Source of the DNA: Epinephelus fuscoguttatus
Taxonomy: Eukaryota > Chordata > Actinopteri > Perciformes > Serranidae
Assembly (NCBI RefSeq): GCF_011397635.1
Contig: NC_064756.1
Location: 19,894,907-19,958,906, forward strand
Length of the DNA stretch: 64,000 nt
Reading direction: 5' to 3'
This document shows positions 1 through 13,500 of the stretch, in pieces. The position numbers were made by a program, and so were the translations under genes. Below the pieces are notes generated by a model that was not told the DNA's origin, made no database searches, and saw only the letters and a list, made by a program, of their open reading frames with translations. Positions within the stretch are counted from its first letter, which is position 1. The number at the start of each line of letters is the position of its first letter.

Positions 1-3000
1 ATGTGCAACAACACCACGAGACTGGAATCCAGAATTTAATGAAAATTATACTTAGTGAATTTCAAACAAGACAGTATATTCATGTTTCGACCTTTGCATT
101 GACACAAATTATCTCAGGAGAATGCCCTGTGATTAATGTTTCTCTGTCTGTATACAGGCTTCATTTGCATTTTGTTTGTCGTGCAGGTGGTGATTTAAAG
201 AGATCTAAATGTCTTAGTAGATGTCTTAATAGTAGCATGAGCTCTTGTTGAAGGTAAATAGTGAGTGTCCAGGTCTGTGCAGGCCCATCAGGTCTATTAG
301 GTCAATTGGCTCTATTAGCTCGCAGCATGGGCACAGGAGGATTTGCCTTGTCTTTGTCAGCTTCTCATCAAAACTACACTGTCAATTACCACTGACACCA
401 CTGATGACTTACAGGCACCAGGATATTAGAGGTTACAGCGACAGATATGCATTCTCTGGATTAAAATCTTGAGCCATACATCAGGAGGTTAAGGAGGCTA
501 AAAGATGCTTTAAATAGGATTGTTTTAAGTTTGATTGTCGAGCCTGACAGGGTTTTTAAATATGGTCTGCTGATGAGTACTGCTGCACATTATTATTCAA
601 GTACTTTTGCTGCACTTCACACATACTTAATTCTTAAAGGGGTACTCTACTGATTTTACATGTTCATACATTTATGAATACTGTGATTTGTGTCTGATTT
701 TAATCTGGAAAGGGAAAACATTCTCAAACACAACTCTGTACTTATGGTCTGTAAAAGAAGGAGATCTTGAACAGGCTTGTGTCAGTCAAAGAGGCGGAGG
801 CCTTAACACACAGCAAGAAAGCTAATCAGAGTGCAAAAATTGCCCAGATATACTACGAGCAGTACTGAGCAGTAACGCGTTACAGTAATAACATTACCTT
901 TCCAGTGACGAGTGGTGTAACCTATTACTAATAAAATTTCAATAATGATCCTACCGTAATCCCAAAACCAAATAGCTTCTTACAACATTACTTTCGCAAT
1001 TACTTGAAATACAATGAATTACATCAGCGGATTCATTTTCATAATTGTCCTACTGTGCATGCACATCACAAAGAAGCAAGCAAGTTTGGAAGATGGAAAT
1101 GATCACCTTAAGTAGCTGGACATATTTCCATTACTTTCCATTACTTTTATTATTATTTTGTTGGGAGGAAAGATGCCAGATCATTGTTTGAGGTAGCGGA
1201 AGTGATTAGTCGGACCCCCGTGTTTAAAATTTTTAAATGCTTTGTGTGATGTCACAGTTATCCAGCCTATAGCCACCTGGTAACCCTGGGTAACCCAGCT
1301 CATGCAACTGTAAAGGTGGCTGTGTCAGTGGCCATGCCATGAGTGCGTATGTGTGTGTGCGTCACTTGCAGTCACTCTATCTGCACCCTTTTTGTTGCAC
1401 GTCACAGACCTAGATTCAATATTTCCTGCACCACAGAGGACACCTTTTGCACTACTGTGTGCATAAGAAACAGGGAGCCGGTATGTACTGTATGAGTGTG
1501 TTTATGTGTCGTGTGCATTTGCCCTTTGTCCCGGCTGCTATGTGTTCTGGTATGTAGCTAAAGGTCGGGGCCAGGCGGAGAGCAGGACGGCAGGGGCCCG
1601 GTCAGGGGGAGCTGCGGCTGGGGAAGAGCCTCAGAGCCAAAGGCCAGAGCGGGGATTAGGACGGAGCCACGGATATCTGAGCAAAACAATACAGATCCTT
1701 GTGCACAGGCTAAAAGATTATGGGCTATAGAATGCAAGAGGAAATAATCAGTTGTGAGCTATGTATATTTCATTTCCCTCTACACACGCTGCATTAAGTA
1801 AAACACGTGTGTAATTTAAGAGCAGCAACTGATGCACACCTCGGGAATCTGAGCTTATGTGTCATTCCAGAAACTTCTGGCCTGTCATTACCCGCTGCAT
1901 GACTTCACAGGACTCCAGTGCAGGTTGCTGCTGAGAATGTTTCAAGTCAGGATCGCTACAGCACACACACATACACACGAACACACGCTCACTCACACAT
2001 AATGAGCTATCCAGCAGCCCTACTGTTGGCCAGAAGAGGTACTGCAGGGTCAAAAGTCCTCTGCCTCAGTGGTTTAGAGAGCAGTGACTCTGACCTCTGA
2101 CCTCTTCTGCTTGGGCTCGTGGCCAACAGTCTGCTTTACGCATGTGTGTTACTGCAGGAATAGACTGGATTTACAGAAGGAAGACAGAATTAACTAGTTA
2201 TCACCACATGGCCTGGACTGTCTTTTCCCTGTTGGTTAAATATGTCAACATTAATAGTGTAGTGCAGGGTTAAATATCAATATTGTTATGTGTTATTGTT
2301 GTGTGTCCCTGTGCTAATCTAGCCATAGAACAAAATAATCATTGTCTTGTTGACTCACAGCAGAACTTGGAAAGACACATTTGGGAGGCTGCCATTTGTT
2401 ATGCAATCCTTTTAGATCTGTGACCTTGTTCTGCAAGGCCTACAAGGAAATTTTGACTTAGAAATATGTGCTAGTGGAACATTGCAAGGGTTGGAAATGA
2501 TACTACGAACACCTGCGTGATCTGATGACGAATACTATCAACTACTGAGGGACCAGAGGACTCTCACTTAACCATAACTTCGCAGATAGATTGTTTGGGA
2601 GCTTTGGCAAGCGGGTGATTGCTCAAATTCCACAGACATCTGTAATCTATGAATGAATGTTGTGCGCACAGCTTTCCTCCATTTTGGCCCCTTTGATAAA
2701 TAAGGCACACACACTGTTTAAAAAGTTGAATAGACAATCCAAATATGAAATCCCGTGAGCCTAAAGGATTTGACCAGCTTGATTGAACTGCTGCCATCAC
2801 GCTTATCCTTTTCAAATCTTCGGAGGAAATATGAGGGATGGACTGGAAATCTTCAAAATTTCACTTCCTAATCTGGTGGAGTAGAGAAGTAAGAAGGCAT
2901 AACATTTATTATTCTCATTCATCAAAGGCCTCGACATTTACTCATATGAGCGTCGCAGCAATGTTACATCAAAAGATTAAGTCACAATCAGAAGGAACTG

Positions 3001-4640
3001 TACAGTATAATAACCATCACTGACTTTTTTTGGATCATTTTAGACACATTTACGCAGCACATACTTGCATTGCATTGAAACATATCATTGTCTATATACA
3101 TTTTAAGAAGTCTACCTCAGAGGTCATGTGCAAAATGTTACATTATTTGCCTATTTGATGTGGGATCGATGTGTGCTTCACTAACTGCATTATGAGGTAA
3201 TATGTCACTGAGTCCATCCTCTGTTTAGACAAGCTGTTATTAACCTATGACTAACAACATAATGCTGTATGGTATTCAGTGCTGTAGCCTTGACATACAT
3301 CAACGTGAAAATACTGCTGGATGACGTCCAGTAACAAGTATTGTCAGTGTCCATGCGTGCACGAATGCTGGTTGAGCTGCAGTTTCTTTACTGTTCCTGA
3401 AAGTCAATTTGTGCTTCTTCACCAGCGCACAGGGAAGTACCAACAACTGATAATTAATTTCAGCCACTCAGCTGGTGTGAAAGAATTTCCACGCCTGTTT
3501 GTTCCACACTTTGAGACTACATCCTGGTATCTGTGGCCTGATGGGAGCAGCTGAGAACAGGACTGAGATGAGAACAGTTTTCAAGATTTGTGTCAGTCCT
3601 CACATGGCAAGATATATCAGGTAAACAAAATTCAAGTCTGTAAATAACTATTCAAGGGTCGATTAAGTCTAATGACATACAGACTGGGCAAATCAGTGAA
3701 CATTTAGAGCTGCAACCTGTTCTCATTCCCAGATTGTCAAATATTGACTCTTTGTCACACCCCTTGTGTCTCTTAGCAATGCACAGAGCCTCCTTTAGCG
3801 TATCTATGTGACACACAGCTGAAGCACATCGAAACGTGGAATTTAGGCATCAAAACTACTTGGTTAGGTGTAGTAAAAAGATCCTGCTTTGGCAGAAGAA
3901 GGTTTGTTATGTACCATAATGTTAAGTAAATACATCATTAAGCGATGTCAGTGCAGACAACGTTACGTTAAAACAACACTGACTTTTGGTTCCTCAAGGG
4001 ACACAAACTCCCCTGGATTAAAGTCTTATTTTGTTTGACCCGTCCACCTCCCCTCCCTTCTGTCATACACAGACTTTCTCACTCTATAAAATACGTCACT
4101 TGCTCTGGTGGTATGTGTCCGCAAGATGTGTCATTTTCACACTTCCCATTTAATGTCTATGTAAGCAGCTGGTCCATGCATTCTGGTTGCACAGCGTTGC
4201 ATTTCAAGAGACAGGCTAAAGTTGCGTAAAGTTGAATCAAGGCTACTTGATGAAAATCAGCGGCCTCTAGCATAACTAACCTCACTCTAGAAACCCCCGA
4301 AAAACTTTTAAACTAACTGTTGTAGATCTAAAATGAAGACAGATTCAGCAGCTGCATGGCTTAATTCTCGCCACCAATGTTGTCATAAACACATTTCGGT
4401 GAGCTGTTTTCATGATAAAAGAGAACGTTTCCAAATCAGCCATCATGGTGATCAGGTTTGAAATCCAACGAGCCTAGTGGCAAGCCCATCAAGGGTCAAA
4501 TGCTGGGAATCTGAGCAACCTTTCACGTTAAAAAACGCCCCTAAAGACACTTACCAAAGCCTTGTACTGCCTCTGGCTGTCGATATTACACACCAAGGGG
4601 CAATGGGCACATCCTGCGTCTCCAAAGTCCTGAACTTCAT
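1..4640. other. Intergenic, no gene recognised
   Basis: Only short open frames occur here and none resembles a known protein or is flanked by convincing splice sites. The stretch at about 1,560-1,680 is GC-rich relative to its surroundings and could be a non-coding exon or CpG-rich element, but I see no support beyond composition. The segment at 845-1,010 is a repeat with an AACGCGTTAC palindrome, listed separately. A short CA-rich tract lies near 1,960-2,000. Confidence 0.5.
845..1010. repeat. Interspersed repeat with AACGCGTTAC palindrome
   Basis: The block contains GTAACGCGTTAC followed by several GTAAT/ATTAC alternations (GTAATAACATTACC, GTAACCTATTAC). This pattern is typical of a common teleost non-autonomous repeat. 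Ends and target duplication were not resolved, so the boundaries are approximate. Confidence 0.4.
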
Positions 4641-4642
4641 TC

Positions 4643-5036
4643 CATCCATCCATCCATCCATCCATCCATTTTCAATCACGTATCCGAAGCCAGGTCGTAG
4701 GGGCAACAGGCTGAACAAGTAATTCAGATGCCCCTCTCCCCAAGAATGCTTTCCAGCTCCGCCTGGGAGACCCCGGAGGGAGCGCGTTCTGGGTCTGCCC
4801 CGGGGCTTCCTACCAGTGGGACTTGCCCAGAACACCTCTAATGGGAAGCACCCAGGAGGCATCCTGATCAGATGCCCGAACAACCTCAACTGACCCCTTT
4901 CCATGTAAAGGAGCAGCGGCTCTACTCTGGGCTCCCTCTGGGTGTCCGAGCTCCTCACCCTATCTCTAAGGCTGAGCCCAGCCACCCTCATGAGGAAACT
5001 CATTTCGGCAGCTTGTGACCTCATTCTTTAGGTCAT
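4643..5036 (-). mobile_element. L2-like LINE, 3' end of reverse transcriptase ORF
   Basis: The minus strand encodes the C-terminal tail of a LINE ORF2: residues MRSQAAEMSFLMRVAGLSLR, then RDRVRSSD, RVEPLLLYMERGQLRLFGHL and the arginine-rich GRKPRGRPRTR. I know these blocks from the L2/Maui-type LINEs abundant in fish. The frame is open from about 5,024 down to 4,740 and then degrades. The element ends at 4,643-4,668 in tandem CATC repeats, as expected for a LINE of this group that ends in a short microsatellite tail. It is 5'-truncated and non-functional. The exact family is inferred from the protein motifs. Confidence 0.8.
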
Positions 5037-7250
5037 TACCCATAATAACCTTAACTTCATTAACTACCATTACTACTAAGAATTGAAGATATAAAATAAA
5101 CTGTGTTCTGTGACATCTCTCCCTACATTTTGTAAAAAAAAAAAAGATTTTCTGCGGGAGAATAAGGAGCAATTTGACATTTCCACAGCAGCCTCTGTTT
5201 TTCCAGATTAAAAACAGAAGGAAAAGACCAGTGACAGTCCAGTCTGTACTGTGTGTCCATTCAGGAAGGGTTCATAGTGATATGTAACTGGAGAAAACGG
5301 GAAATCATCCATTATAGTCAGACTCCTTAAAATTACATCTGTCTCCACGTATTTCATCCGTAGCCTTGGCTAGACCAAAATGACGAAAGTGAAAATTGTG
5401 AAATAGCCTTGCCAGGCTGTGTCGACCCAGCAAATGATCCAAAATAAGTTCAAACTGATTCAATAAAAGAAGAATAAAAGATTCTGAAGCGAGGCATGTC
5501 ATTATTAGTGTGGGGAGTGTTGAAAAGCATCTGTAGGTTCAAAGTTTTTGATGTCCTCCTTCCAAAGTCAGAGCAGATGAAACCCCTGGCTTAATGTCTC
5601 CACTGAGGATGTTAGGAATTCTATTATATGCATTACTGATCTGTGCGTGTATGTGTGCGTGTCGTGTGATCCATACTTCCAGCTGAGTGTACAGCCTCTG
5701 GGCAGCGCAGTGTGCGCATGCCTGTGCTTCTCAGAGAGCAGCCCCTCTCAGTCATTGTAATCCTGGTGTGTGCGTGTGCAGGAACAGGGCGTGTCTGAGA
5801 GTGTGCAAAATATCTGTGCATTTGTCTTTAGCCCAGAATGGAGGTGTGCACAATAGGTAGATTAACTTCATCAGTAGTACGTCAAAAAGTATGTGTGTAT
5901 ATGTGTGTGTGTTTTTCCATGGAGGCGGTCAGAGAGGCTGAGTCACAGTGTAACCCTCCGCTGTGTCACTGAGAGATACACAAACATACACAAACAGAGG
6001 AGATGGATACTTAGTGACATGGTGCCTTGGTTTTAATCTGTGTATGCTTCAGTGGTGTAGAGAGTATTTTATATCCTTTACTTAAATTGAGATCATATGA
6101 AGAAAATCGTATATCAAGACATATTTGACCAAATACCGAAATATCAATATTGTGACTATACTACAGGATCAATTATTGGTGCTTGAAAACCAGGTAAAGG
6201 CAACACAATCTAAGAAGATATCTAGTCTCATATCACGATATCGATACAATGTCGATATATTGCTCAGCACTACTTAGATTACAAGTATGCATATATATTA
6301 AAGTAAATGTCTTGCTTTCAAAATTTCCCTTAAAGCTCTTCAAATAAATGTTTCCGTACTTACAATAAACAAATGACAACTCGTGTGTGTGGGGTGTTGC
6401 TCACAGAGACAAATTATCACCTGACTGTAGTTCCTCTCAACTCCTTCCTCCTTCCTCAATTCCTCAAGAATTGTAGCATCTTTCAGCTCATTGTGTTGTT
6501 TTTTTGGCACACAACTTTACTGATTTGGTTCACTCTCAGCACTCTCATCAACCACTAAACAGCAGACAGTAGATAAAGAGTCAGATATTTCCCTCAGGAG
6601 TTGGTGGAGACCAACAAGAGAGTAACTTAATACATTTGATAATAGGGATATCACTAGAACTGATACTTCAGTACCATGTTGATGACAAAAATTTTTAAAA
6701 AATGACTATTGGTCATTAGTTGACTAGTCGCCCGCATGTTTATATTAATTTAATTATTAAATTATATAATTTGGGCGGGGCAACACAATGGTTTGAGTTG
6801 AAGGTGTGAGAAAGAATAGTATCAGACTGTGCTACATTACAGAGAAATACAAAACCGTACTAATGAACCTTCATTAATATAGGCCTATATTTTATCTACA
6901 AGTGCACATCACACACTGAGCGAACCGCTTGTCAATGACACTGTCAGCAAAGCAGTAATGACTGTGCTAAGTGGCTAATAATACCTACATGTTTCAAATG
7001 ATACGTCACGTTTGTATTCGATGAATGACAGGCAAATGTTTGCCAGCTGAGTTTACATATCGCCTTGGGTTTGTCCTTTACCTTTTTTTTTTTTTTTTCT
7101 GCGACTAAGTGGCTAATAAAATCTTGCTGACTAATGACCTCTTTGGCTGACTAATGTTTGATGAATTATTAGGGGCCAGCCCTAGTAGTTATCGTAGGTA
7201 CCAGGGATGAAGTTCCTCCAAAAGCGTTCTTGTCTGCTGTTAAATGCTAA
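5037..7250. other. Intergenic, repeat remnants, no gene
   Basis: No coding exon recognised. A hAT-like remnant sits at 6,088-6,280. Degenerate repeat text continues at 6,645-7,190, bounded by a phrase resembling a hAT terminus (GGGCCAGCCCTAGTAG near 7,171). A 17-18 base poly-T run lies near 7,083-7,100. Confidence 0.4.
6088..6280. mobile_element. hAT-like non-autonomous remnant (ATCGATAT-rich)
   Basis: Inverted matching phrases flank this block: AAATCGTATATCAAGA on the left and CACGATATCGATACAATG followed by GATATATTGCTCAGCA on the right. This resembles teleost hAT-type elements whose ends read as repeated 'atcgatat' text. I found no intact 8-bp target duplication, so it is old or truncated. 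Confidence 0.4.
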
Positions 7251-7279
7251 AGGACAAAGAAGAGCACCTACCAATACGG

Positions 7280-7500
7280 AGAAACAACAGCAACACATGG
7301 AAGGTGACATAGAGACAAACAACCATTCACACTCACATTCACACCTACGGGCAATGTAGAGTCACCAATAAACCTGCGTGTCTTTGGACTGTGGGAGGAA
7401 GCTGGAGCACCTGGACAAAACCCATGCTCACATGGGGAGAACATGCAAACTCCACACAGAGGGCCTCTGCCACCCGGGGTTCGAACCAGACAATGCACTG
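7280..7500 (+). repeat. Teleost repeat with CTTTGGACTGTGGGAGG core, copy 1
   Basis: The segment runs ACCATTCACACTCACATTC, then CACCTACGGGCAATG, then GTCTTTGGACTGTGGGAGG, then ACATGCAAACTCCACACAGA. The same ordered text occurs at 22,795-23,005 and 40,335-40,680, so at least three copies lie in the window. The class of the element is not evident from the sequence; open frames across it are shadows of the repeat. Confidence 0.7.
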
Positions 7501-10500
7501 CACCAACTTGCTGCCAAAAATGTTGGGAAAACCACTGTGCTCATCACTGTCACTTTTTACCCAGCCATCCAATCACAGTGGACCAGGGTTGGGACAAATA
7601 GCCTACGACAACAATCAAGTAGAAATGTGTTACTATATTGTCAGCTATATATCAACATAGGTTAGGCATTAATGGTACAATTTAAATTTAACATAATTTC
7701 AATGTTTTTAATGAAGGGGTTTATGTTTAAGTGCACGGGATTCATTGTTTTGTTTTTGTGTTTCACCGCAGTATCAGATTGGGTATCAACAATTGCGGGA
7801 TTTCCCTGGTATTGGTATCGACTTAATTTCTGGTATCTTGACATGCAACAGCGATGATAAAGACTATTGTTAATCATAACTAATGTGTGAATGTTGTGTT
7901 AAAGCTCGTCACACTGCCCCCACGTGGAAAACATTAAGTACTGCAAAGTAATAAAAGTAAACGTAATCAGTAAAATCTACCTTAACATTTCAAAAGTAAA
8001 AGCACTCATTTACAGAAGGCTTCTGTCAGTGTTAGTTGGATTATATTTACTGATTATTGGGCAGCACTTGGGCAGCACCTTCATGTAGTGGTGGTGCTAA
8101 TTTTAACAATGTTACACATTGTAAAAAATATGTTGGGTGATTAAACTTTCTGTGTTTTGCGTTTAATTAACTACTCAATATAGGCTTTACAATTGCAATG
8201 TGCAATATACCTAGTAACTACATCTGCCAAATAAATGTAGTGGATTATGTCTCCCAACCTTGCACAGTGAACCCCACACTGCTCTTACTGCATGTTCCTC
8301 CTCCCTTTAGATCTGCTAGGTCAGCTCTGCTTGTCAATTTGACAGGGAGAGAAAGAAGTGTTTTCTCTCTCTGTGTCTCTCCCACAGCAGAAGCACAAAA
8401 GGTTTACACATTCATAAACATTATGCTATGTGCGTATATGTTGTGCGTCATGGAAGGAGCCCTTCCCCCGTGGGTTATGTATATGAATGAATGGCTTCTA
8501 CACAGGGAATGGCTCCTCCCCAGGAAATCCACGACTGTACTTTCCAGAAATAGAGTATGACTTGCTTAAAGTGGAACTAATGCATCAGCGACAGGTTTCC
8601 AGCAGGGCTAAATATGAAGGAGACTGGGGTGTACCTCCTTCTGCTGGTAGGACTCCTTGAAGTCTCAAAGACGATGTGTGCACACAGTTCTGCAGACACA
8701 CATCTGACTCCCCACATAACTGTGCCCATGCAGCAAATCCAGATATGCATTTAAACACACAAACAAATGCAGCTAGACACGCATAGGCGAAGCATTAGAG
8801 AAAGATGTAGGCGGTGTGACGCAAGCATTATGAGTCACTCTGACACAAAGCCTGAGCCTTACAACACACGGCATTGTCATGGTATTACCTCTACAACAGG
8901 TTGGACGTATTACTGCTCTCCCTCCGCTCAATGGTAGGAAAACGGAGCAAAGGTGAGGACGCACACGCACACACAACTTTAAAATGACCCAAAAACCAAA
9001 ACCATATTCAGCTCAGCCTCTTAGGATATTTTCTTTCAGGTTTATAATTACAGACAGGGGTCCAAGAATGATTAATCACACTTTCCTTTTTCTTTTAAAC
9101 TCACAGATATGATAATTATGTAAAAGGCTGTCACTATAGCAACACAAACCTGTCATCCAAGAGAAGCACCCCACCGTATGCCCAGTGTTTCCACAGAGAT
9201 GGATGGAGGAGCAAAAATCCAGAGAGAGGAAACAAGTCAAAGTTATTTAGACACACTGTAATTAATATTATAATGATAGTGCTCATGAAGCTAGCACCTC
9301 ACCCTGTTCACACATCTGCTGAGCACATTTTCTAACTATCTGTGAGTGCTACAGATGAATTTACGAAGCCAAATGAAGTGTATGTGTAGCCCATTGTCAT
9401 ATAAATGTCTCATAAGGGCTTCACACATCCACATTTACAATATATTTAAATCAGGCCTGACAGGATCAAGAAGAGGACAAACTCCAGCTGCACTACCAAC
9501 CTCTTCCACATGAGGGCGCACTATCTTCTCCCTGCTTGTGCTTGGAGAGTTGCCAAGTGCATACCAAACTGTTGCCCAATCCTGTTACTCTCACATCAGT
9601 GGAAAAAAAGGCAAACCTGATAGTACATTGCAGCACTTTGCAAGGATATAGAGGTCTTATTTGAACAGAGATAAGACAGCAATCTCTCAGGATAATACAT
9701 GGACAAATACCTATTCCTCCATGTTGTTCCACGGAGGAAACACAAAGCTGTAAAGTTATACAATTGTGAGCACTGCCAAGGTGCAGTTATGGGGTTTTTC
9801 TATGTGCGCAATTAGAACAGAATAAGGCATTAACACTGGGTAATGTTTTTGGAATAATTGCCCTCTCAAACTGCTTGCAGACTTTGTTAGCAAACACTAC
9901 AGGAGCCTTGGATTACACATACACACACACACACACACACATCCACACAGCACAGATGGGAGACAGATGTTTAATAGACAAAGTCAAAGAGTCCATACAG
10001 TAATTGTCTGCTCCACCATTTCTCAGTATTCTCGGCATTGTTCAGATCACCACATCCACATAAATCCAGGAAATTTCCTCTGGAATGGAAACCATGTCCT
10101 ACTCTCACAGACCTATTTGTGTTTTTTTTTTTTTTTTTTCTTTCTCCTACTCTCTCTGTCTCTCTCACACACATATATGCACACACACTTTTGTTCTGGT
10201 CTCTGGGTACATCCAGCACCCACACAGGCATTTACATAGACACATAAAACAAACAAACAAATAAAAAAAACCTATGCAAATGTAATCGCCCTCAAATGTC
10301 TGTCGCTCTGACTCTGCTTCTCCTCCTTTCTGGATGTTTCTCGAGTGCGACAACATCCAGAGAAAGTGCTGATGACGACTGATACACAAAGCAACAGCAG
10401 AGAGATGATGAGGCGAGGAGGAGAAGTTTCTAATCTCATTATCCCTACGTAACCTAATCCACCAGGAACACCACCTCCGTATGATTCATATCCTTTACAC

Positions 10501-10586
10501 ATGTTGTACCACACACATCGTACACACAAACACACTCCTGAGATATACGGTAATATAAGGTGATCCATATCAATAAATAAAAAGAG
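7501..10586. other. Upstream flank of AIPL1, no gene recognised
   Basis: No exon or RNA gene is supported. CA/GT tracts occur at about 9,921-9,942, with a poly-T run near 10,122-10,139. The last few hundred bases should contain the AIPL1 promoter, but no clear TATA box is visible. Confidence 0.4.
10455..10460 (+). promoter_or_regulatory. Possible CRX/OTX site upstream of AIPL1
   Basis: TAATCC, the core recognised by the photoreceptor homeodomain factors CRX and OTX, lies about 127 bases before the AIPL1 start codon. AIPL1 is expressed in photoreceptors in other vertebrates, so such a site is expected. A 6-mer is common by chance and this is only a candidate. Confidence 0.25.
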
Positions 10587-13500
10587 ATGGCAGACATGCA
10601 GGACACGATGTTGCTGGGTATGGAGGGAATCAAGAAAACCATCCTGCATGGAGGGACCGGAGATATCCCAAAACTCATCACCGGGGCAAAGGTACTGTAG
10701 AACTTTAGTATTTTATTTACATTAATACAACATTTATTAGTTTTGGGAGCCCACAGCCATTTCACTATACAGCTCATTTACTGTGCAGATGAATCTACCC
10801 GAACCATATTTCAGATAGGTGGCAGCTCTGTGTGTCTGAATGATTAATAATATTCCTCACGAAGCTAGTTTTAATGTTCTAAATCTAATAGAAGTTACAT
10901 AGGCACTTAATAATTACACTATGCAGAGCATGCAGAGACAAAGAGGGATCAAAAGCATCAAAAAACAGAGAATGCCCAAATCGAGGCTCTTCTTCACCAA
11001 CCTGTCTTTGACTATCATATAGACTTCATTTTAGACATGACAGAAATACTGTTTTCTTCTAATAAAAGGAACAATTTAGTTATGTCTATTGTGTCTACTG
11101 ACTTCAAAGAAGAAGTGACAGACTGTTATTGGCCTGCTGAAAAGCATGGCCGTGATCTGTCGTCAAGACGACCTACACCTAGACCAAGTCATGACCAGAA
11201 CCAGTGTATCTAGACAAGACCAAGACTTTGGGGGGTTGAGACTAGGTCAAGACCACAACTGAGACCAGTAACAGTCCCACACTGCATCGCAATAAAATAT
11301 GGAAAATGCAAACCATAGACTCCTCTTCATTCATGTCATTGACGTAGGTAGGTAGGTAGGTAGGTAGACAATCAAAAGGCATTGCAGAGGATTTTTTGTG
11401 TGGGAATTTTTCTTTGTTTTCTGAGAGCAAACAAATACAAAACACTAAAATCAACCATATTTATTCAACACTCCTTTTTCTGAACAGGCAATTTAATGAT
11501 ATCCCCGTAGTTGTGGTCTTGACCTGTCCTGAAATAAAATGTATGAAAGCGAAGCCAGACCAAGTAAAAATGCAGACGATTCCAAGACGAGACCAATACC
11601 TTCACAAAGTGTTCTTAACACCAAGACTGATCTTGAGTACTACAACACTGGATCAGTAATGATTTGATCATTCATTGCATCATCACTTGAAATTTATGGA
11701 TTCCAGTTTCCTGACTTGGGCCAATTTTTACTCACTGCAGCTGCACAGAATATGTGAGGAGAGGCACGTTCATGTAGCTGCAATTCCCACTGGCAGCCAG
11801 TAGAGGCTGATAGAGGACACCTATCCCTTTTATGCATTTATAATGGAACTTCTTACATTTACATTCTTTATTTATTCCTCTCATGTCCATGCCCAGCAAT
11901 CAAAGTCACAGTCAAAACAACGCTAATACATATTTCCATGACTGAAAAGGAGCAGAGAAGAAAATCTTTTTTATGAAGCCATTCTTGAGTTTGAAAACAC
12001 TGCTGTTTAACATTTCTTGGATGTTATACAAGTTTGCGGCCTTGATATTTGCCTGTTTAGACCAGCTGTGTGACACTTGTGACAACTATTAGGTTTCCTT
12101 CATGGTTCTCAACACTGATGAGTCACTAATTGACATCATCTGAAGTTAATAAAATCACTCATGACGTACTGGTTCTTAAATGAGGGCACTGTTATTATGA
12201 CATATGGGCAGTTTTTCATGGTCTCACTTTCCTTGGACATTATACAACCACGTAACCTTGGCATGTCTGTCCTTCCTCCTGTCTGTCTGTCTGCCCTGTC
12301 TGCCCTGTTGAATAATGGAGTTGTGTGAAGCTTGTGACATAACATTTTTGTTAAGGCTCAGCTGTATTTCGTTCCCTTTTTCAGCACAACATACTATCTT
12401 TAAGTTTATGGCATTAGAGATCATCTGCATTTTAGGCCTCTCTGATAAATCATGTCACTTCACCTGCCTCGTGTTTCCTGAGTCTTTGTCCATAATTAAA
12501 GCCGAGATAAGTCATGTATTTCCCCCGCTTTCTGTCCACATGGTATCATTTTAACAAGCAAGCCTCATGTCTCTTGATGTGGTTCTCCTTACTCCAGGTG
12601 ACATTTCACTTCCGCACCCAGCTGTGTGACGATGAACGTACAGTGATAGACGACAGCAAAGTGGTGGGGACGCCCATGGAGGTAGTGATCGGCAACATGT
12701 TTAAACTGGACATCTGGGAGACGCTGCTGTCCTCCATGAGGATCGGTGAGGTGGCTGAATTCTGGTGCGACACCATTGTGAGTGCTAAAACAAAAAAAGT
12801 GCCAACTGTGTTTCAATTTGGGTGTGTTGCATTGTTTTCCTCCTCGAGCACAGAGCATCATTGTCTGTTGGTGCGAATCTCCTCTGAGAAATCTGTTCAC
12901 TTTATGCAGAATGCAATACGCTGCAGATGTGGTGGTTATAGGCTCTGTTTTCAATAACAAGCAATACATCACAATATGACAAGTGTTATGTGCTCCACTT
13001 TGAAATCTAAAGCCCTAACATAAAGCACAACCATATATTGCATCCTTCTGTTCATGTATCACTCTGTGGCTGCACTGGGCTGACAGAGGCAGAGTTGGGT
13101 GCTCACAACTTTTTCAAAACTGGATCAACAGGCTGCCTTAAGTAAAACACTTACATAATAATTACACACGTATGTGGTTTATGACAAACATTCATGTGTT
13201 TAGAATACTGCCTGAGGAGCATGTGATTCACTTTTACTTCAGTTTCACTTTGAATTTCCTGCATATTTCCTTTGTGAGTCATGTTTTGTCCTTAAACCAC
13301 GTGCTGTTGTGAAAGCTGTGCCATACAGATATCCATTGTATAAATATATACGCCCCCACACCAGAGACAGGTGTTATGAGCAAACATACTTCCTCCGAAT
13401 ATGCAATCGATGTGCATGTATCTTATCGATTTATAATTTCCTCTTTCTGGTTTGTATTCCTGTGTTTGTGTGTGTGTACGTGTGTGTCAGAGACAGATGG

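Noticed and set aside
1506-1730. 74-codon frame in a GC-rich patch
   Set aside because: Arginine/glycine-rich text with no recognised motif, no convincing splice context; composition alone explains the open frame.
4477-4722. Plus-strand open frame over the LINE tail
   Set aside because: It reads antisense through the L2-like element and its CATC microsatellite; residues IHPSIHPSIHP are simply the repeat.
12589-12972. 127-codon minus-strand frame
   Set aside because: It is the antisense shadow of AIPL1 exon 2, whose coding sense is clear on the plus strand.
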